Notes: a model not told the origin generated them from the sequence alone. A stretch of 64,000 nt of DNA from Citrus sinensis (GCF_022201045.2 NC_068562.1:1612001-1676000), one strand, 5' to 3'. Positions 1 through 13,527 are shown, counted from the stretch's first letter. Program-made: numbers and translations.

Positions 1-391
1 GTTTTTGCTGCTGTACTAGATCACAAGTGAAGTCGGTAGTGGGGGGAAAAAAAGAAAAGAAAATGGGGGAAATTTCTAGTGATCCATACCACAGTGGCTG
101 TAAGGGAGCTTGGGTCATTGCCTATAAATTCACATGCTGAACTTTCAACTGTCTGAAAAAGAAACATTATTTGGTAAAAGGAACAACTTATCATTAGAAA
201 GCACTGTTAAAATAAAAGTTGTCATAATTAACCATAGATTACCAGTCGCAAAATCTGATGCGATCTGGAGCTTGTTTCATTCAAAGAAGTCTCCCCTATC
301 TGCCTTTGAGCTACCAAAATGCATAGGGAGATATGTTAAATATACAGCTATCACTGAACTTATCAAAATAAGACCAGTTAAGCACCCTTAC

Positions 392-1713
392 CTTCACAGA
401 TGAATAGAAGCTCTTTAAGGTGATTCCAGTCCTTCAGAGTTTCCTCTGTGAGTTTCTCGACGATAGTTCCTCTCTATCAAGATTAGTCTGAGTTACCATG
501 ATTTGAAAAATAAATAATCATTCTCCAAAATGCCAAAAACAAAATTCACCTCCGGATCATCTAGGAGTCTAAGTGGACTGGTATCTGCACTAAGGAGGTC
601 TCTGACAGATTCGTTGTAAATCTCCATAGCAGAGAACTTCAAAACAAATTCTCTTTCCTTGTGCTACCCAAAATAAATAAAAAAATAAGATCAAAATATT
701 TTTCTGTGGTCAAAGAATCAAAGAAAGGGAAACAGAACAATTATGATGATAAGAATTGAGTTATAACCAATAAGAATTTTAACTACCTTCTCTATGTAGT
801 CATATATATCTGACATGGTGTACTCAGTAATACCAATCATAGTGTATGTTTTTCCACTGCTTGTTTGGCCATATGCAAAAACACTAGCTGAAAAATAGTT
901 TCACATAATATTTGTTGATGTAATTCAAGGCAAGGCAAAGTTTGACGGGGAAAAAGGAAAGAATTGAGTAAGAGGATGTATATTACTCACAGTTTATGCC
1001 GCTGACAACTGCAAGAGCAACTTCCTTGGCTCCTTCCTCATACACCTTCCTTGTAGTGCAATCGCAGCTGAAAACTCTGTCTAGAACCAAAAATTAGACC
1101 GATACGTGGACCAGAAGAAAACAGATCGGAAGTGCATGAGCAGATTGACGATATGTGTAATAGAAGAATCAGATTATCATGCAAGATCAAAAGCCAGTCA
1201 GATACAGATTGTACATTAAGCTTTTCTAATAAAACAGAGAAGCAGAAAAAAAAAAAAAAAAAGCAATTTCAACTCATTTAAAATCTCTAAGATAGTTGAC
1301 AGATATGAAATATCAATCCAGCAGACATTAACCTTATATCACTAGTGAAGGAGAATGTTGCTTAGACAATGAGTAATATCTGTATGAGATAAATAAGCCA
1401 ACAAAAGACATTGTGAATTTGTGCCTTACTGTTATGGCCACTCTAGTTATTTCTCAAAAATTCACATGATTTGAAGAACTTAAGATAAGCACTTACCAAA
1501 TGTATAGGAAGTTGGATACATTGACCGTTCGGCAACTGAAAGATTATTCCTGTATATTATAGTGCTATCGTTGATGCATTCCCAATCTGAGACATCATTT
1601 CTTGCAATTTCTTTTTCATTCAAAGGCCTTAACCGAACTGAAACAAAAATTCTCTCCGGACGGCCACTTTGGCTTTGCGCTTGCATTGGCTCCTCGTCAC
1701 CAGCAGCTCCCAT
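392..1713 (-). CDS. KIN-7 (NACK-like) kinesin, N-terminal motor part, cut by window edge
   Basis: Microtubule motor of the plant KIN-7 family, relatives of which act in phragmoplast and cell-plate dynamics. Five coding exons keep phase on the minus strand: 1497-1713, 991-1080, 787-887, 550-663 and 392-473, all with GT-AG sites; the remaining exons lie left of the window. The start gives [11 protein letters not shown], the usual N-terminus of this subfamily, followed by the motor start [14 protein letters not shown]. The P-loop GQTSSGKT is at residues 109-116, then [19 protein letters not shown]-like text (here [14 protein letters not shown]) and the conserved run NESVRDLLS and [14 protein letters not shown]. 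About 201 residues are visible. No motor residue is damaged. The family call is firm; which paralogue it is cannot be settled without the stalk. Confidence 0.93.
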
Positions 1714-2660
1714 CTCTCACCTGCTCTCACACTTCTTAACAAACTCAACTCCAAACAATATTTAAGATGAGACCATATGTAGGGGAATCAACGAACTCTG
1801 ATCAAGACCTTGTATACTTTGCTTCTTTTTTCTTCACTATTCAATCAATACATCACCAATCAGACTTGTTAATAAAGAAAGTGTTGTTGTGCTCCCCTGA
1901 AACATAAGGGCCAGCAACTTTTTGGTACATCAATCATCATCTGCATCAACAAACTTAATCACGGGTAAGAGCTAAATTCAACCCAGTATATATCATTTCT
2001 CAGTGTTTTGCCTTATTGGCGTTTTTTTAATCCAGACATTTCATAGAAAACACAGTTTCAATGATCAGCTACTATCATTATCTCAGACTAATAAACAAAC
2101 AAAAGGGTTATGTAAGTTCAAACATTCAAATTTGGACATTTCCTCTAATGGTCCCCAATTACAGTCTGTCAAAAGTCTTCTCCTTCTCATGTCACGCCAT
2201 TTAATACAAAATGCGCTTGGAATTATTAGACGAAAAATAAAACAAAACAAAATACATACACTGAGAGTAATTTTTAACTTGACAGTCCTTTTTAAGGAAT
2301 GTTTGTGATCTCTCGAAGATTCTTCTTCTTCACTAGCTCCGTGTGCAGTGCAGTGCAGAATTTGACATTGAAATTAAATCCCAGCACCAAAAAAAAAAGA
2401 GAGGGCATTTTTGGCTGTTTCAATGTTGTTTCTGTTGACAGCAAAATCCAAAACATACGACTTTAGCCAAAACTCACAAAAATAGAGAATCTAGTTAACA
2501 AAGTGAAATAGCGCAGCAAATAATAATAATAATAATCAGGACAAAATATCAGGTAAAAATTGAAAGTGTACTCTACATTACGAAACCAAATGCAGCGTTT
2601 TCCAAGTTGTTTGAATTTCTATGCATGATTCTCATGAATGCATCAATAATTGCAAGCAAA

Positions 2661-2686
2661 ATAAATAAATAAATAAATAAATAAAT
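2661..2686. repeat. (AAAT)n microsatellite
   Basis: About six to seven uninterrupted AAAT units in the spacer upstream of the kinesin gene. Confidence 0.9.
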
Positions 2687-4280
2687 ATAGTATTCTCTCA
2701 CCTCAACCTCAAGCAGCTGCGATGTTAATTTCAAAAATCCAACAAATGTATCGAGAGAAAGAAATTTGTATTGCCATGCCACCCTCTCCCTCTTTCACTT
2801 TCTCTCTGCGTTAAAAGAAAATATAAGATTCTGGATGTTTCAGCCCTTTTTTTTTCTTTTTTAATTAAGGGTCTGCAAAATGTGGGAAATTAGACGTGGT
2901 GGTTCTGGCGTCGACTTCTTCATTAGCTTTGATATTAGCCTTTGAATTAAAACCACCGCGCTAAGCAAAACGTTAACTAACTCAAGCCGCTATAATTACT
3001 TAACTACCCTTACAATCCCACCTGATTTGCGTGCCTATCAAGCCTAATCATGCATTAGTTATATTATTTAATAATGCTTAGTTTTGTTCTTCAAAATTAA
3101 TAATTCTCAAGATAAATGATATTTCTATTGTCTGGGGGCTCGTGATGCCTTTTTGTTCCTTCCTTTCATCAAAATCAAAATATAAATAAATCTTCATTAA
3201 AAATAAATAAATAAATTCGGAGAAAATCTTTCCGCCGTCCCATGTTCAAAACCATTTATTAGGTTAACTAATAAACTCATCGTACTGTGTATCTTATTGT
3301 CTGATGTATAATAAATAATATATAAACTTGTCAATATAAATTTAAAATATATGCTTTACTTTTTAACAAGTATATTCTGTACATATTGGAAATTAATATT
3401 TCTAGATGTATCATGTATGACTAAATTTTATAAAATTATGTTGAACAAAATGGAGGTTGGTGCAAAATTTTATATATCTCTTATTATATGGTTAGCTTGT
3501 AAACCAATTTTACGTGAACGAGTAGAAATTATATATAAACTTCTCGAAATAAATTTAAAAAATATATGTTGATCCATTTGTAAGAGGCGTATTTCATTGA
3601 TCTTGAAAATTACATCTAGTCCTCGATGTACATATCCCAATGAAATATAATTGGCTAGAATTTCAAGATTTTAATTTTTATGGGTAAAATTTTATATATT
3701 TAATTTACCGTTAACTTGCCATATGACCTTAATTAGTTGCATGAGTTGAATACGGAATGTTAAATATGCATTCTATAATTCTATTTACTGTAATATATCA
3801 TTCCTATCTACTTTTTATTTTATTTTCTTTTTTAATATGAGATAGGTCATTTACATTTGCTCATGATATCTCAACTTATTATTAAAAAAAGAAAAGAAAA
3901 AGAAAAAAAATATTGTCATCGTTGTTAAACTTGATAATCTTAATTGGTAACGCACCGTTGTCATTTCCTATCAAATTGCACAATGCTAATAAAGTTATGA
4001 TGTGTGTCTTTCATCTGCCACAGTATCAATAAACAATCTTAATTATTGCAAGGAAAATAGAGAAACACAGAAAGAGAAAGCACCATGCCGTAAGTTGTTG
4101 TCATTACTAATTAGTGTATAATTAGTTAAACTTAATAAAATTATGCATGGCTGCTGCCCTCCAGTTTATCGACACAAATACTGGCACTACTGGCTGCTGA
4201 GCTATTGGCTGACTACAAACGATTTTGACACAACACTTGTAATTTCAAATATAAAATTTTATAATCTGAAAAAAGAAGAA

Positions 4281-4310
4281 ATTATTATTATTATTATTAT
4301 TATTATTATT
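4281..4310. repeat. (ATT)10 microsatellite
   Basis: Ten perfect ATT units in intergenic DNA, so a likely polymorphic marker. Confidence 0.92.
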
Positions 4311-7300
4311 TTGTAAAGGGTAAAGGGTATTATATCTTTATTTTCTTTTTAAGATTATAAAAGTCGTTATTTGTATTTAATTATACATACCATACATTGA
4401 TACATATAGCAACACATGAGCTGGCTTTGAAGGTACATACATGGTGGGGACTGCTTTGACCAAAAGCTCTAATACAATAAACAGCCCCATGTGATGATGA
4501 GAGTAACAGTCGTCTTTAATTGGATATAATGACCCCCCCGTTGGCCGTTCACATTCGTACCATGTGTCTCTGAAAATTTTATGAGTATAAAGATGAGAGA
4601 GAGGCAAAAATTTTAAGATGTATTTCTGCTCCGCAGCTGCCTACCAGAGATGGACTTCACTTAACTAATTAATAAAAACTATACACGGCATGCATGTGCA
4701 AGTACTGCAACTTTATCCCTGTCCATTAATCTCTCACTTCCAAGCTTACTGCCGACAGTTATATTAATTTCACAAATATTTGAATCCTCGTCATTCTTCT
4801 TTTTCTTCATTATTTAATTTTGACCCAATAATCAATTAATTCGTATGAACATTAGTTGATCACCTCGGCTATACATCTCTCTTCTCTTAATTTCTTGTAT
4901 CTGCCGCCCTCATGACACTAGCTACTTATATAAATAATATAATAATTTTCTTTTTCTCACCAGTTAATTGCTTTGTACTCTCAAGCTTCATCGGTAGTAT
5001 AGACGATGTACATCACAATTCCTACTTAATTAAGTAGGGCTACGTGCTTCAGTCTTTGGTACATAACCATATGGCTTTGTTCAAGGAATCCAACAAAGAC
5101 TTGTGAACAAAACGGGTGATTCCTTTGAAACCTAGGGGCATATCAAATGTGCCGTATGCCCTATATGGTTACATAACGTAACGACAGCATTGAGCCCGAA
5201 GCTTGTTGTTGAATGGTGATCCCTCGTCATATCGATGTCATCTTCTCTCTACTCTGCGTAGGTCCTGAGATTTAGGGTTCTGATGATCTCTACATTTGAT
5301 GGCAACTGTAGGCAATTGTGTTTTAATATAATTTAGTGAGACAGAAATTCAGATTATACAATCAAAAATACTTTACCAACGTGTAACTTGATCGAAATAT
5401 AATCATTTGACTAAGTAGTTTTCAAACAGTTTTATTTAATATTAAGATTTAAAAAAAAAAATTGGGCTCCGTGCCCCCTCGTCAGTTAAAAAAAAGATAC
5501 AATAAATATTCAAAGAGCAAAATATTTCTAACATTCGTGAACCTACATATTTGTGCATTAATAATATTTCTTTATACTCTTTCAACTCAATCGGTAAAGT
5601 ACACTTTCCGCAATGTGAATCATGCATGTGTGGAATTCCCATGTACTTTCGGTCCCATATACCCACATTGGACTTAAATCGGAGAATCATAGCATGAATC
5701 TAAAACGACGATTGCATTCCAACTAATTCGACCAACCTCTGGTTGTTCACATGCACAAAGTCCAATTAAGTTAGTGTCTGTTTGCCTCAAGAAGCATATA
5801 TATATATATATTATTAAGATCACAATCTAACTCGTATAATTAAGATTTTTGCTGATGTAATTCAATTAGGTACGTAAATATAAAGAGGCAGAAACAAACG
5901 CGCAGATGAATCAACAATAGTAGGTAATGGATTGATAAAGCCATATAGTAGCAACCATTTTTTAGTGGAGCAGGTAGCCGTCAGTGTTGCGAAGAAAAAG
6001 GCGGAGAGTGACTGGTTGAGGTAGCCGGTCTTATTGGACCTATTCGATCACCAAGGGGCAAGGTCACATTGAGCTTTTATTTTGGGGCACTAGCTGTTAT
6101 GGGCCCTAATGGCTGATTTTTAGGTCCAAGCAGTAAACACATGCCTGAATTTTTGTAATTTTAGCTCGAGGGTTTGGTTCCACTTCACAATATGTGAGTG
6201 TGAAGACTGTCGAGGAGTGTGTCTACTGAAAACAGGCCTAAGAATTTGGATAGGTTTTTTTCTGGGCTCAGGCCTTTGTTTTCGATAGGCCCAAATTAAT
6301 CGTTTCTCAAAGAAGAGTCTATGAGGCCCTAAAAGAATGGACCAAAAACACTCCGCAAAGGGTCCCTAGTTTTTTAAGCGAAAGCTTTGATGCTTTGGGA
6401 GTTAATTCGCATTAAAAATGGGATCTGGTAAAAGATAAAACGCAGGGCTAAATTTATATGTCACATCTGGATCCTTGTAAATTCATTTTCTTTGTATAGA
6501 GAATAACAAAACAGAAAACTGAAAAATCCAAGTCGAAGTAAATAAAATTTTTCAATATTGCTTTGTTAATATTTCTCATCTAAACGAGTAAGCATAACAT
6601 TAATCGTATTAAATATTTTTTTCGTATGGTGGCAACTGGCAAGTGAGTAGAGGTCGATGGGAAATGGGATTTAGGAAATGCAATACCATTAAAGTAACAC
6701 AAATTGATATCGTGAAATGGCGAAATATTGCCTTCTCTCTCCGTAAAGTAATCTAGAATGATAAAAACGTTCCAAAATGTGGATCATCATTTATCAGCGG
6801 CCAGGGAAGGCAACTGCCAACTAGACAACAGATCAAGGAATCACATGGCTGAAACCCAAAACTGCACGTATATTTAATTTTATATTTGTAAAGATCGTAG
6901 TGGTACATGCTCCTAATTATAAGAAGGGAAAGTCCCCGCCTACTTTCTGTCACTTCTTGGATTTGAGAGAATACCGGGAAAAAAAAGAGGGGAGGGGGGC
7001 GTATCGTCATGTGAGCCGAAACATCAAAGAAATTTCTCGCTTTTCTGGAACCTTGTTCTTTCAAATTTCAATCTTTATTAACAAGCTTCGAGGAGCTCTA
7101 ATGGGGCTACTTTATTGAGGTTCATTCACCATAACAGGAAAACAAAACCAACCTACTTTGAATTTTGGAATGGGTAATTGCGCCGCGCCTCCCTGTTCTG
7201 TCCTTAATAGCCACTAGACTTACTCGTCTTGTTCGCTTGAACTGGTAGCTAGTCTAGTAATTTCGAAGGAGCTCAAGCCAAACCAAAGCTTCATAAGCAG

Positions 7301-7971
7301 CAGTTTTATTTGCTTGTAGTATAATTGGAGTTGCAATCTTGTTGTAGAAGAGGAAAGACTAAAGTATAGCCTGAGGGTCACTGCAAAAATTAAGCATACT
7401 ATTACTCAACAGGATTCATTCACATGCACGAAAATGCCAATATCAAGCCAATTTCTGCGAAGCCAACAATATAGTAGTAGTATTTGTTTTCAAATGAAAC
7501 GAAATGTACTGGGTATAATTACTATACACATACACTCAACAAGCAAAACAAATAAGTACTGAATAATATATGTTGGAATTGATCTCTCCCTCTCTCTATA
7601 CATGTATAAAATCCTAGCGTAACAGACAATTGATTGGACTCTTTAGTTCAACTTTAACGGCCATTTGGAAAATAAGCTGCCTGCCCCCAAAAATGTAAAA
7701 AACAAATGAAGGCATTAATTTAAGTATATCTATCAAACAATATTTCTGATGATGAGTGACTGGATTCAATTTGTCCGATTGAGTTAGGAGAATCTGCTAG
7801 GAAAGTTCCTCACTTTCTCACTGCCACAAGACTCTTAAGCCTCAATTTTGAATTACAGTAAAAATTGGTTTATATAAGAGGCCAATGGTAGTAATGATGT
7901 ATTCAAGTATACTATAGGAGAAGTGAAGAGAGAGTAGAAAGAAGTGCAAGTAAGAAGTTAAGAATTTAAAG

Positions 7972-8752
7972 ATGATCATGGAGATAGAGGAAGTAAGCGA
8001 CTGCGAGGCACTGCCTCTTCTCTCATTGAACCACGTGTCTCTTTTGTGCAGATCGGTGTGGGATTCCGTAAGATTCTACGAAGATGTATTGGGTTTTGTT
8101 CTTATCAAACGCCCCTCTTCTTTCAATTTCAATGGAGCTTGGTTAGTTTAATTTTTCTCTCTTTGTGTAATTACAAGTATTCATTTGATTAATTGCCATG
8201 GTGCTTTATAACACACACATACGCATATGCCTTTCACCAATCTGTCTCATTGGATGCAGGTTATACAATTACGGCATAGGGATACACTTGATTGAGAACC
8301 CTTCAATTGATGATTTTGACACCGTTACTGAACCACGACCTATCAATCCTAAGGACAACCACATATCCTTCCAGGTAAGGCTATTGTAAAGTAATAGTAG
8401 TCATGTTTATGAACGCTGCTTATGATTATAACAGAGCTTAATTTTAATTTGGAGGATGCAGTGCACTGATGTTGCCCTTGTGAAGAGGAGGCTTGAAGAC
8501 ATGGGAATGAGATATGTGACGGCCGTGGTAGAAGATGATGGAACCAGAGTTGATCAAGTGTTCTTCCATGACCCCGATGGCTACATGATCGAGTTATGCA
8601 ACTGCGAGAACATTCCAATCATACCCCTCTATTCCTGCTCATTCAAGCCCAGAATGGGAAGCTTCAAGAGGGCAGCAGCAAGCACTTGTGGATTCTTGGA
8701 GACTGTCATGATGGAGAGCCTCAGCACGGACATGTTAAACTTTTCATTTTAA
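7972..8752 (+). CDS. Glyoxalase-I-like VOC-superfamily protein
   Basis: Small metal-binding protein of the vicinal-oxygen-chelate fold, resembling Arabidopsis GLYI-4/GLYI-7 type proteins (At1g15380/At1g80160 from memory), which are annotated as lactoylglutathione lyase family members. Three exons: 7972-8141, 8260-8374 and 8462-8752, giving 191 residues. Likely metal ligands stand at the family positions: His21 (SLNHVS), Glu69 (GIHLIEN), His91 (KDNHISFQ) and Glu139 (GYMIELCN). The motif FFHDPDGYMIE is typical. Two in-frame ATGs (7972 and 7978) are possible starts. The C-terminal tail after residue 150 is variable and low in motifs, as in relatives. True lactoylglutathione lyase activity is not certain, because many plant members of this clade are uncharacterised. 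Confidence 0.93.
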
Positions 8753-10305
8753 GCAGTTCATTAACTTTAAAAGAGAAATAAAACAAAGAGAACAATTTCT
8801 TTTTGTTTTATGAACTGTTTAAAGAACGATAATGTAATCTTTCAATTGCGCTACAGATGTTATGTTTACTGTTACTACAGATCTTATATGGTGTTATCCA
8901 TGAAGAGTCTGTATAAATTTCATGGTAATTTGCAATAAAATTGTGAAATATATTGTGTGAGTTGTCTTCTTAATCCTATGTATGTTTAGCTTTTTTCATG
9001 TTTTAAATTAAAGTGAATGTGTATGGCTATGATTAAACACGAGAATAATGAAAGTTATTTATCACGAGTAAGAGTCGGTAAAGTAATTATGTCCCTAGTT
9101 TCGTATGTCAGACTTTCAAACATATCTTTTGTTAACGTATTAAGAAATAGAGTAACGTTAGGGTATAATAAGAAATTTGTTCTAATTCAGCGCTATAAGT
9201 AGATGTGAGCTTCTCACAATTCAACGTAAATGTGATTTAAATATGAGCGAGGGTAAAAAATTAGATTGTACATTATATATTGATATAAGGTAGTCACGAT
9301 GTTTTTTATTATAAATATTGTAGAATTTTGATTGCATTAAACACTCACCCTTCTCAAGAAATTGATAATAATGCATAATTGATATAATTTTTACTGCATA
9401 AAGACATCCGATTCCCTCTGGATGGAGAAATTTTAGAATACTTTTGATGTATTACAACCAATTGATGCATGTATGACATGTACAATTAAATTTAATATAA
9501 CCACCACTTACATGATGATTTTTAATAATCAATACACATATTGTATTATCATTTACTTATTGTATGATTGACATGTTATGTCAAATGTATTCCAAAATTT
9601 GTACTATCATTTATATGTTAATATAACCACCACTTACATGATGATTTTTTAAAATAAATACACATATATTGTACTATCATTTATTTATTGTATGACTGAC
9701 ATGTTATGTCAAATGCATTCCAAAATTTGTGGGATGGATAAGTAGTCTTTGGAGACTAAACAGAAAAGGGAAAATGAACCGACCAAAATAGCTAAATGAT
9801 GAGATAGGCCCCATGCAAGTGTATGATATTTGGCTGGTGTCTAATGGGTAAGTGAAAATTACAAGAGTCTCTGTTAAACCTCACAAAGCCTTGAAGTTTT
9901 GTGGCCATGGCCCAAGCTTATATCAATTTTTTATTTTTTGAAACAAGCTTATATCAATTAACAATTGAACAAAGAAAGAAAGTTGACAACAGCTAGTCAG
10001 CTACAGAGCACTTTATCTTTAGCTGTGTCTTTGTTTGCGTTAATCCACATACATTGCCTCCACTCGCCGCTCCACAAGCCAGGCCCCCCGGAGTGTGCTC
10101 TAGGAGCAAGACACGAACCCCCCCAATCCCTGCTAGCTCTATGTCATCATGACAAAAAATATAGATAAGAATGCAGGCTTTTACCATGTGGGATTGATTT
10201 AGTGAGCGGTGGGTGTCTCGTTCTCGTCAGGGGTTTTGATTTATTTAGCCATGAAGCATTTGGTTATTTCAAGTGCAAGTATGAAAATAGTATAGCAAAG
10301 AAACC
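8753..10305. other. Intergenic spacer and BBX 5' region
   Basis: Holds the 3' UTR of the glyoxalase-like gene, an AT-rich stretch with a tandem duplication (listed separately), and from about 9960 a more GC-rich stretch that probably forms the 5' UTR and promoter of the B-box gene. No coding exon with splice support was found. Confidence 0.55.
9493..9730. repeat. Direct tandem duplication of about 110 bp
   Basis: Copy 1 spans about 9493-9602 and copy 2 about 9619-9730. Both begin TAATATAACCACCACTTACA and end CCAAAATTTGT, and both contain TGACATGTTATGTCAAATG. They differ by a handful of substitutions and short indels, with about 16 bp between them. Confidence 0.88.
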
Positions 10306-11813
10306 ATGCAGATACTTTGTGATGTTTGTGAGGCTACCGCTGCTACCCTTTTCTGCCCGGCCGATGAGGCTGCTCTTTGTGCTTCATGTGACCTGAAGGT
10401 GAGTTCTTCACTTTTCCTCTCTTTCTTTCTATTTGATATATATATATATTATTGCGGCCTAGTACTTGCTTTTGGCACTTGGTTATTTGAATCAAGGTTC
10501 ACGAACTAGCACCGTTCTATGATTATAAGGTAAAGAAAATTATTCAAGCAACTTTCTTTTGTACTAAGAATTGCTAGATTCCGTTGCACGTGTGCTTTAT
10601 TCAAAATTACATGCATTATGTTTAACATTCGGACGATTGCGAAGAAGAAAAGTCCTACTGTCCGGTGTTATTGTCTCCGAATTCCTGAAGATCTATCTAC
10701 ACTGTTTGTTCCTGTCACAAACAAAAAAAATCTTGCCATGAAATGTTGTTTTCTGAAAGTGTTTGTGTTATTGGGCAGTGATAGTCATATGTAAAGTTAC
10801 TGCTACCTTAGGGAGAATGTTTTCCCATTATCTAGATTGTATGTGGTTGTCTAAAAAGAATTATATGTGAGTTGTCGATTGGAGTTGCAGGAGCATATGA
10901 ACAACAAGCTTGCCAGCAGCCATGTGCGGCATGATCTGCCTCCCAGTAGTTTTGGCAAATGTGATTTATGTGACAGGGAAAAAGGTAAGCTGTTCTATTT
11001 TGTTTCTTTTTAACTTCTGCTCTCTCTTTGTTCCCCTTGGTTATGAGGTAAGTTCAGAATTTATCCATAGTAATTTATTTGGAATTGTTTCTAAAACTTA
11101 TGTTTTCTACTTTGAAATATAAATGTAGCTTTCTTGTTCTGTGAGAAAGGGGGAATGTGCATTTGTTTGACTTGTGATATGGTCTTTCACATCGGACATC
11201 CAAGGTTTCTAGTAATGAGCCAGAAAATACAGGTTCGTCCCTCATCTATGGTCAGAATTGGGTTATAATTTCCTTCTAAAGTTCCTTAGAACTTGGTCAC
11301 ACTGATTGTTTTGCAGTTCCCAGTTGAGGACCCTATCTGGGGTAAACCAATTTCTCGACCCTTAAACCAAGCTGAGATTAAAAAAGAGCAAAATGATCCT
11401 TTGGAAATGACAATAGGAGAGGACCAACAAAATCACAAGGTCTTTCCTACAGCAGTGGCGGATGTTAGAGCCACTAGCAAGGCCAAGAGGGGAAACAAAA
11501 TGATTGATTTGAATAGGAAGCCCCGCAATCCCAAAGCAGCAGCTCCAAAATATAAGGTTAGAATCTCTCTCTTGTCCACACGTAAGGAAGTGGATCTTTA
11601 GTTTTGTATGGTTTTCAATATAATGACTTTAACTTCGGTTTCCCAAATAATTGAGCAGAATGCTCTATTTGATGTCCCAACTAATGTCTTTCAGCATCTG
11701 TAAAGGAAAGAACTTTTATTTGTTTATGTTGGCAGAAGAAGCAAACGATCGACCTGAAAGCATTACTTGCCTTGGAATGTCAGACAAGCAATCATCATCT
11801 TCAGTTTCCTTGA
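10306..11813 (+). CDS. Double B-box zinc finger protein, BBX18/BBX19-like
   Basis: Transcriptional co-regulator family of light signalling and flowering. Five exons keep phase: 10306-10398, 10891-10984, 11129-11232, 11317-11556 and 11736-11813 (TGA at 11811), giving 202 residues. B-box 1 starts [20 protein letters not shown] with later ligands His33 and His42; the usual Val-His is Glu-His here and the usual Cys after Met is Asn. B-box 2 ([14 protein letters not shown], then [13 protein letters not shown]) keeps its cysteines but has only two residues between its last histidines. After the boxes come the BBX18/19-type QFPVEDP stretch and a conserved MIDLN motif (residues about 160-166). There is no CCT domain. 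The family is secure; clear drift from typical BBX19 suggests a divergent copy. Confidence 0.9.
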
Positions 11814-12974
11814 CCGATTCTAGCAATAACACTAGCATTTATCCCATTGTCTCCCTTTGCTAGTGTAATAAATGTCAACAACGTAGTTAATTTGGTTGGT
11901 CAGATAAGACCATTAGTATATTTCCCAAAGCTAAAACTCCCAAGCAAAGGGTTTCAGTCTTGTGGTTTGTTTCGGAAGTTCTGTCTGTGCTAATGTCTCG
12001 CTAGGTTACTTGTTGACATGGCACTGTAGTGTTTGTATTTTGTGATGTTGGGTTATTATGATGATGCTTTGCATTAATGCTAATGCGATGAATCTTTAGC
12101 TATTTTCTATTTCATGTTTAGATAAGGAAATCTTCTCGGTACTCGGTATAGTTGATTGAAAAAATGCATCTTACTTTTCCTTTTTCCTGCAAAAATGGTC
12201 ATTGTCAAGAGGATAAAGGATTAATATTATGTTTCTAACTTTAATTTTAGTATAGTAACTAAAATCAGAATTATTTGGCAGCTAATACAGCAGTGTTTAG
12301 CAGCCGCCATCTAGTTATATTTGATGTTTAATATTCCATTTCAAAATGGCTCTGAATTAAAAATCCCATCTCATTGAAAACTTTGTATGTCAAATATAAG
12401 TATACCAAGTAATGTTTACTAGCCACTCACTACTTATATTTGATAAAATATTATTTTTCACGATAATTTTGAATTAAAATTGAAAGTCTCACCTCATGAA
12501 CAAAGGTGTTGTGGTTTCAAATTCACAGTTAGTGTGGAATTTAATCATTACGTGTCAAACATAAGTGAATGAATGTGTGTCAAACACATGTGTATTTATG
12601 TTATGGTGTCGCCAAAAATTAAGTTATACGCAAAATACAAATGAGTTTTCCCAAGGAAGAATTACTTGGATGTCAAAAAAAAAAATTATTTCTTGCAGAG
12701 TACAACTGAAATTAGCCTCTCTTTATCCGTTTCATTCTAACGTTTATGAGTAATGTTTTTGAACTTAATTTTGAAAGTACGAGAAAAAATATGCATGACA
12801 AGCACTTTATTATTCGCAATTAGAATAGTAATATTTATTACTACCTACTCACTCACTAATATTTGATAATTCATATTTTATTTCTGTGTAACTTTAGATT
12901 AAAAGGTCTCACCTCATAAACATGGAGCTTGCTACCTTACAGCTTTTGTAAAATACACCCACCTAAAACAAGTG
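11814..12974. other. 3' UTR and AT-rich spacer up to the retrotransposon
   Basis: The first few hundred bases are likely BBX 3' UTR. Two diverged copies of a stretch of about 100 bp (near 12400-12510 and 12840-12930, both ending in GTCTCACCTCAT) are present. No gene seen. Confidence 0.5.
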
Positions 12975-12979
12975 AAATG

Positions 12980-13486
12980 TGTTGAAAAGTCAGAAGCAAA
13001 TGCCAACTTTGCAACTGTTAGCATGAAGGCTTTGGAGAAGCAAAATCCAATTTGGTTTTTGTTAGCCGAAAAGAAAGAATGGAAAAAGGGGATGTATTGA
13101 AAATAATAATAATAATTTATTATATTTTTAATTATTTTATTCTTTGCATAGTGCCAACATTTTTCCTATAAATAGCTTAGGATTTCATTCATTTGAAATC
13201 ATCCCAAAATTGTTAAGCTTATAAGTTTCTAAGCTTTTGAGAGAAGTGAGAGAAGTGTGTCTGGGGAATTTATCTTTCCTGCAGAGTGTGAGAGTACTGG
13301 GTATATATGGGTTTCTGGAAAGTGAGATTCATTACTCAAATATTGTATTCTATTAATTGTTAAATAAACAATTATTCTTTCTTGCCTCTGTGGATGTAGG
13401 TTTAATTACCGAACCACGTAAATTCTTGTGTCCTTTATTTTTCAGTAATTTTTTGGTGCGCTTGATTCCTCATTCCGCGCACAACA
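12980..13486 (+). repeat. 5' LTR of the copia element
   Basis: 507 bp, beginning TGTTGAAAAG and ending GCGCACAACA, which are the TG...CA termini of an LTR. It matches 18070-18577 almost base for base. It has a TATA-like box at 13167-13174 and an AATAAA-like signal (TAAATAAACA) near 13360. Confidence 0.97.
13167..13174 (+). promoter_or_regulatory. TATA box in the 5' LTR
   Basis: TATAAATA in the LTR, the likely core promoter of the element. The same box recurs in the 3' LTR at 18258-18265, where it could drive transcription outward towards the S28 gene. Confidence 0.65.
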
Positions 13487-13488
13487 AG

Positions 13489-13500
13489 TGGTATCAGAGC
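13489..13500 (+). other. Primer binding site (initiator Met tRNA)
   Basis: TGGTATCAGAGC, two bases after the LTR end, is the standard plant copia primer site complementary to the 3' end of initiator methionine tRNA. Confidence 0.95.
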
Positions 13501-13527
13501 CGACGGTTCGTACTTGGGGGGATACAG

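Larger units (their letters stand above)
1714..7971. other. AT-rich intergenic region, no gene seen
   Basis: About 6.2 kb between the divergent kinesin and glyoxalase-like genes. It should hold both promoters and the kinesin 5' UTR, perhaps with a 5' UTR intron. The only open frames are short, lack domain signals and have no splice partners. It contains simple repeats and A/T runs. I see no RNA gene or complete transposon. Confidence 0.6.

Noticed and set aside
5555-5640. tRNA-like text (CAATCGGTAAAGTAC)
   Set aside because: No acceptor or T-arm pairing could be formed around it.
8000-8030. Short similarity to a plant microRNA (GCACTGCCTCTTC)
   Set aside because: It lies inside the first coding exon of the glyoxalase-like gene, and no hairpin partner was found.
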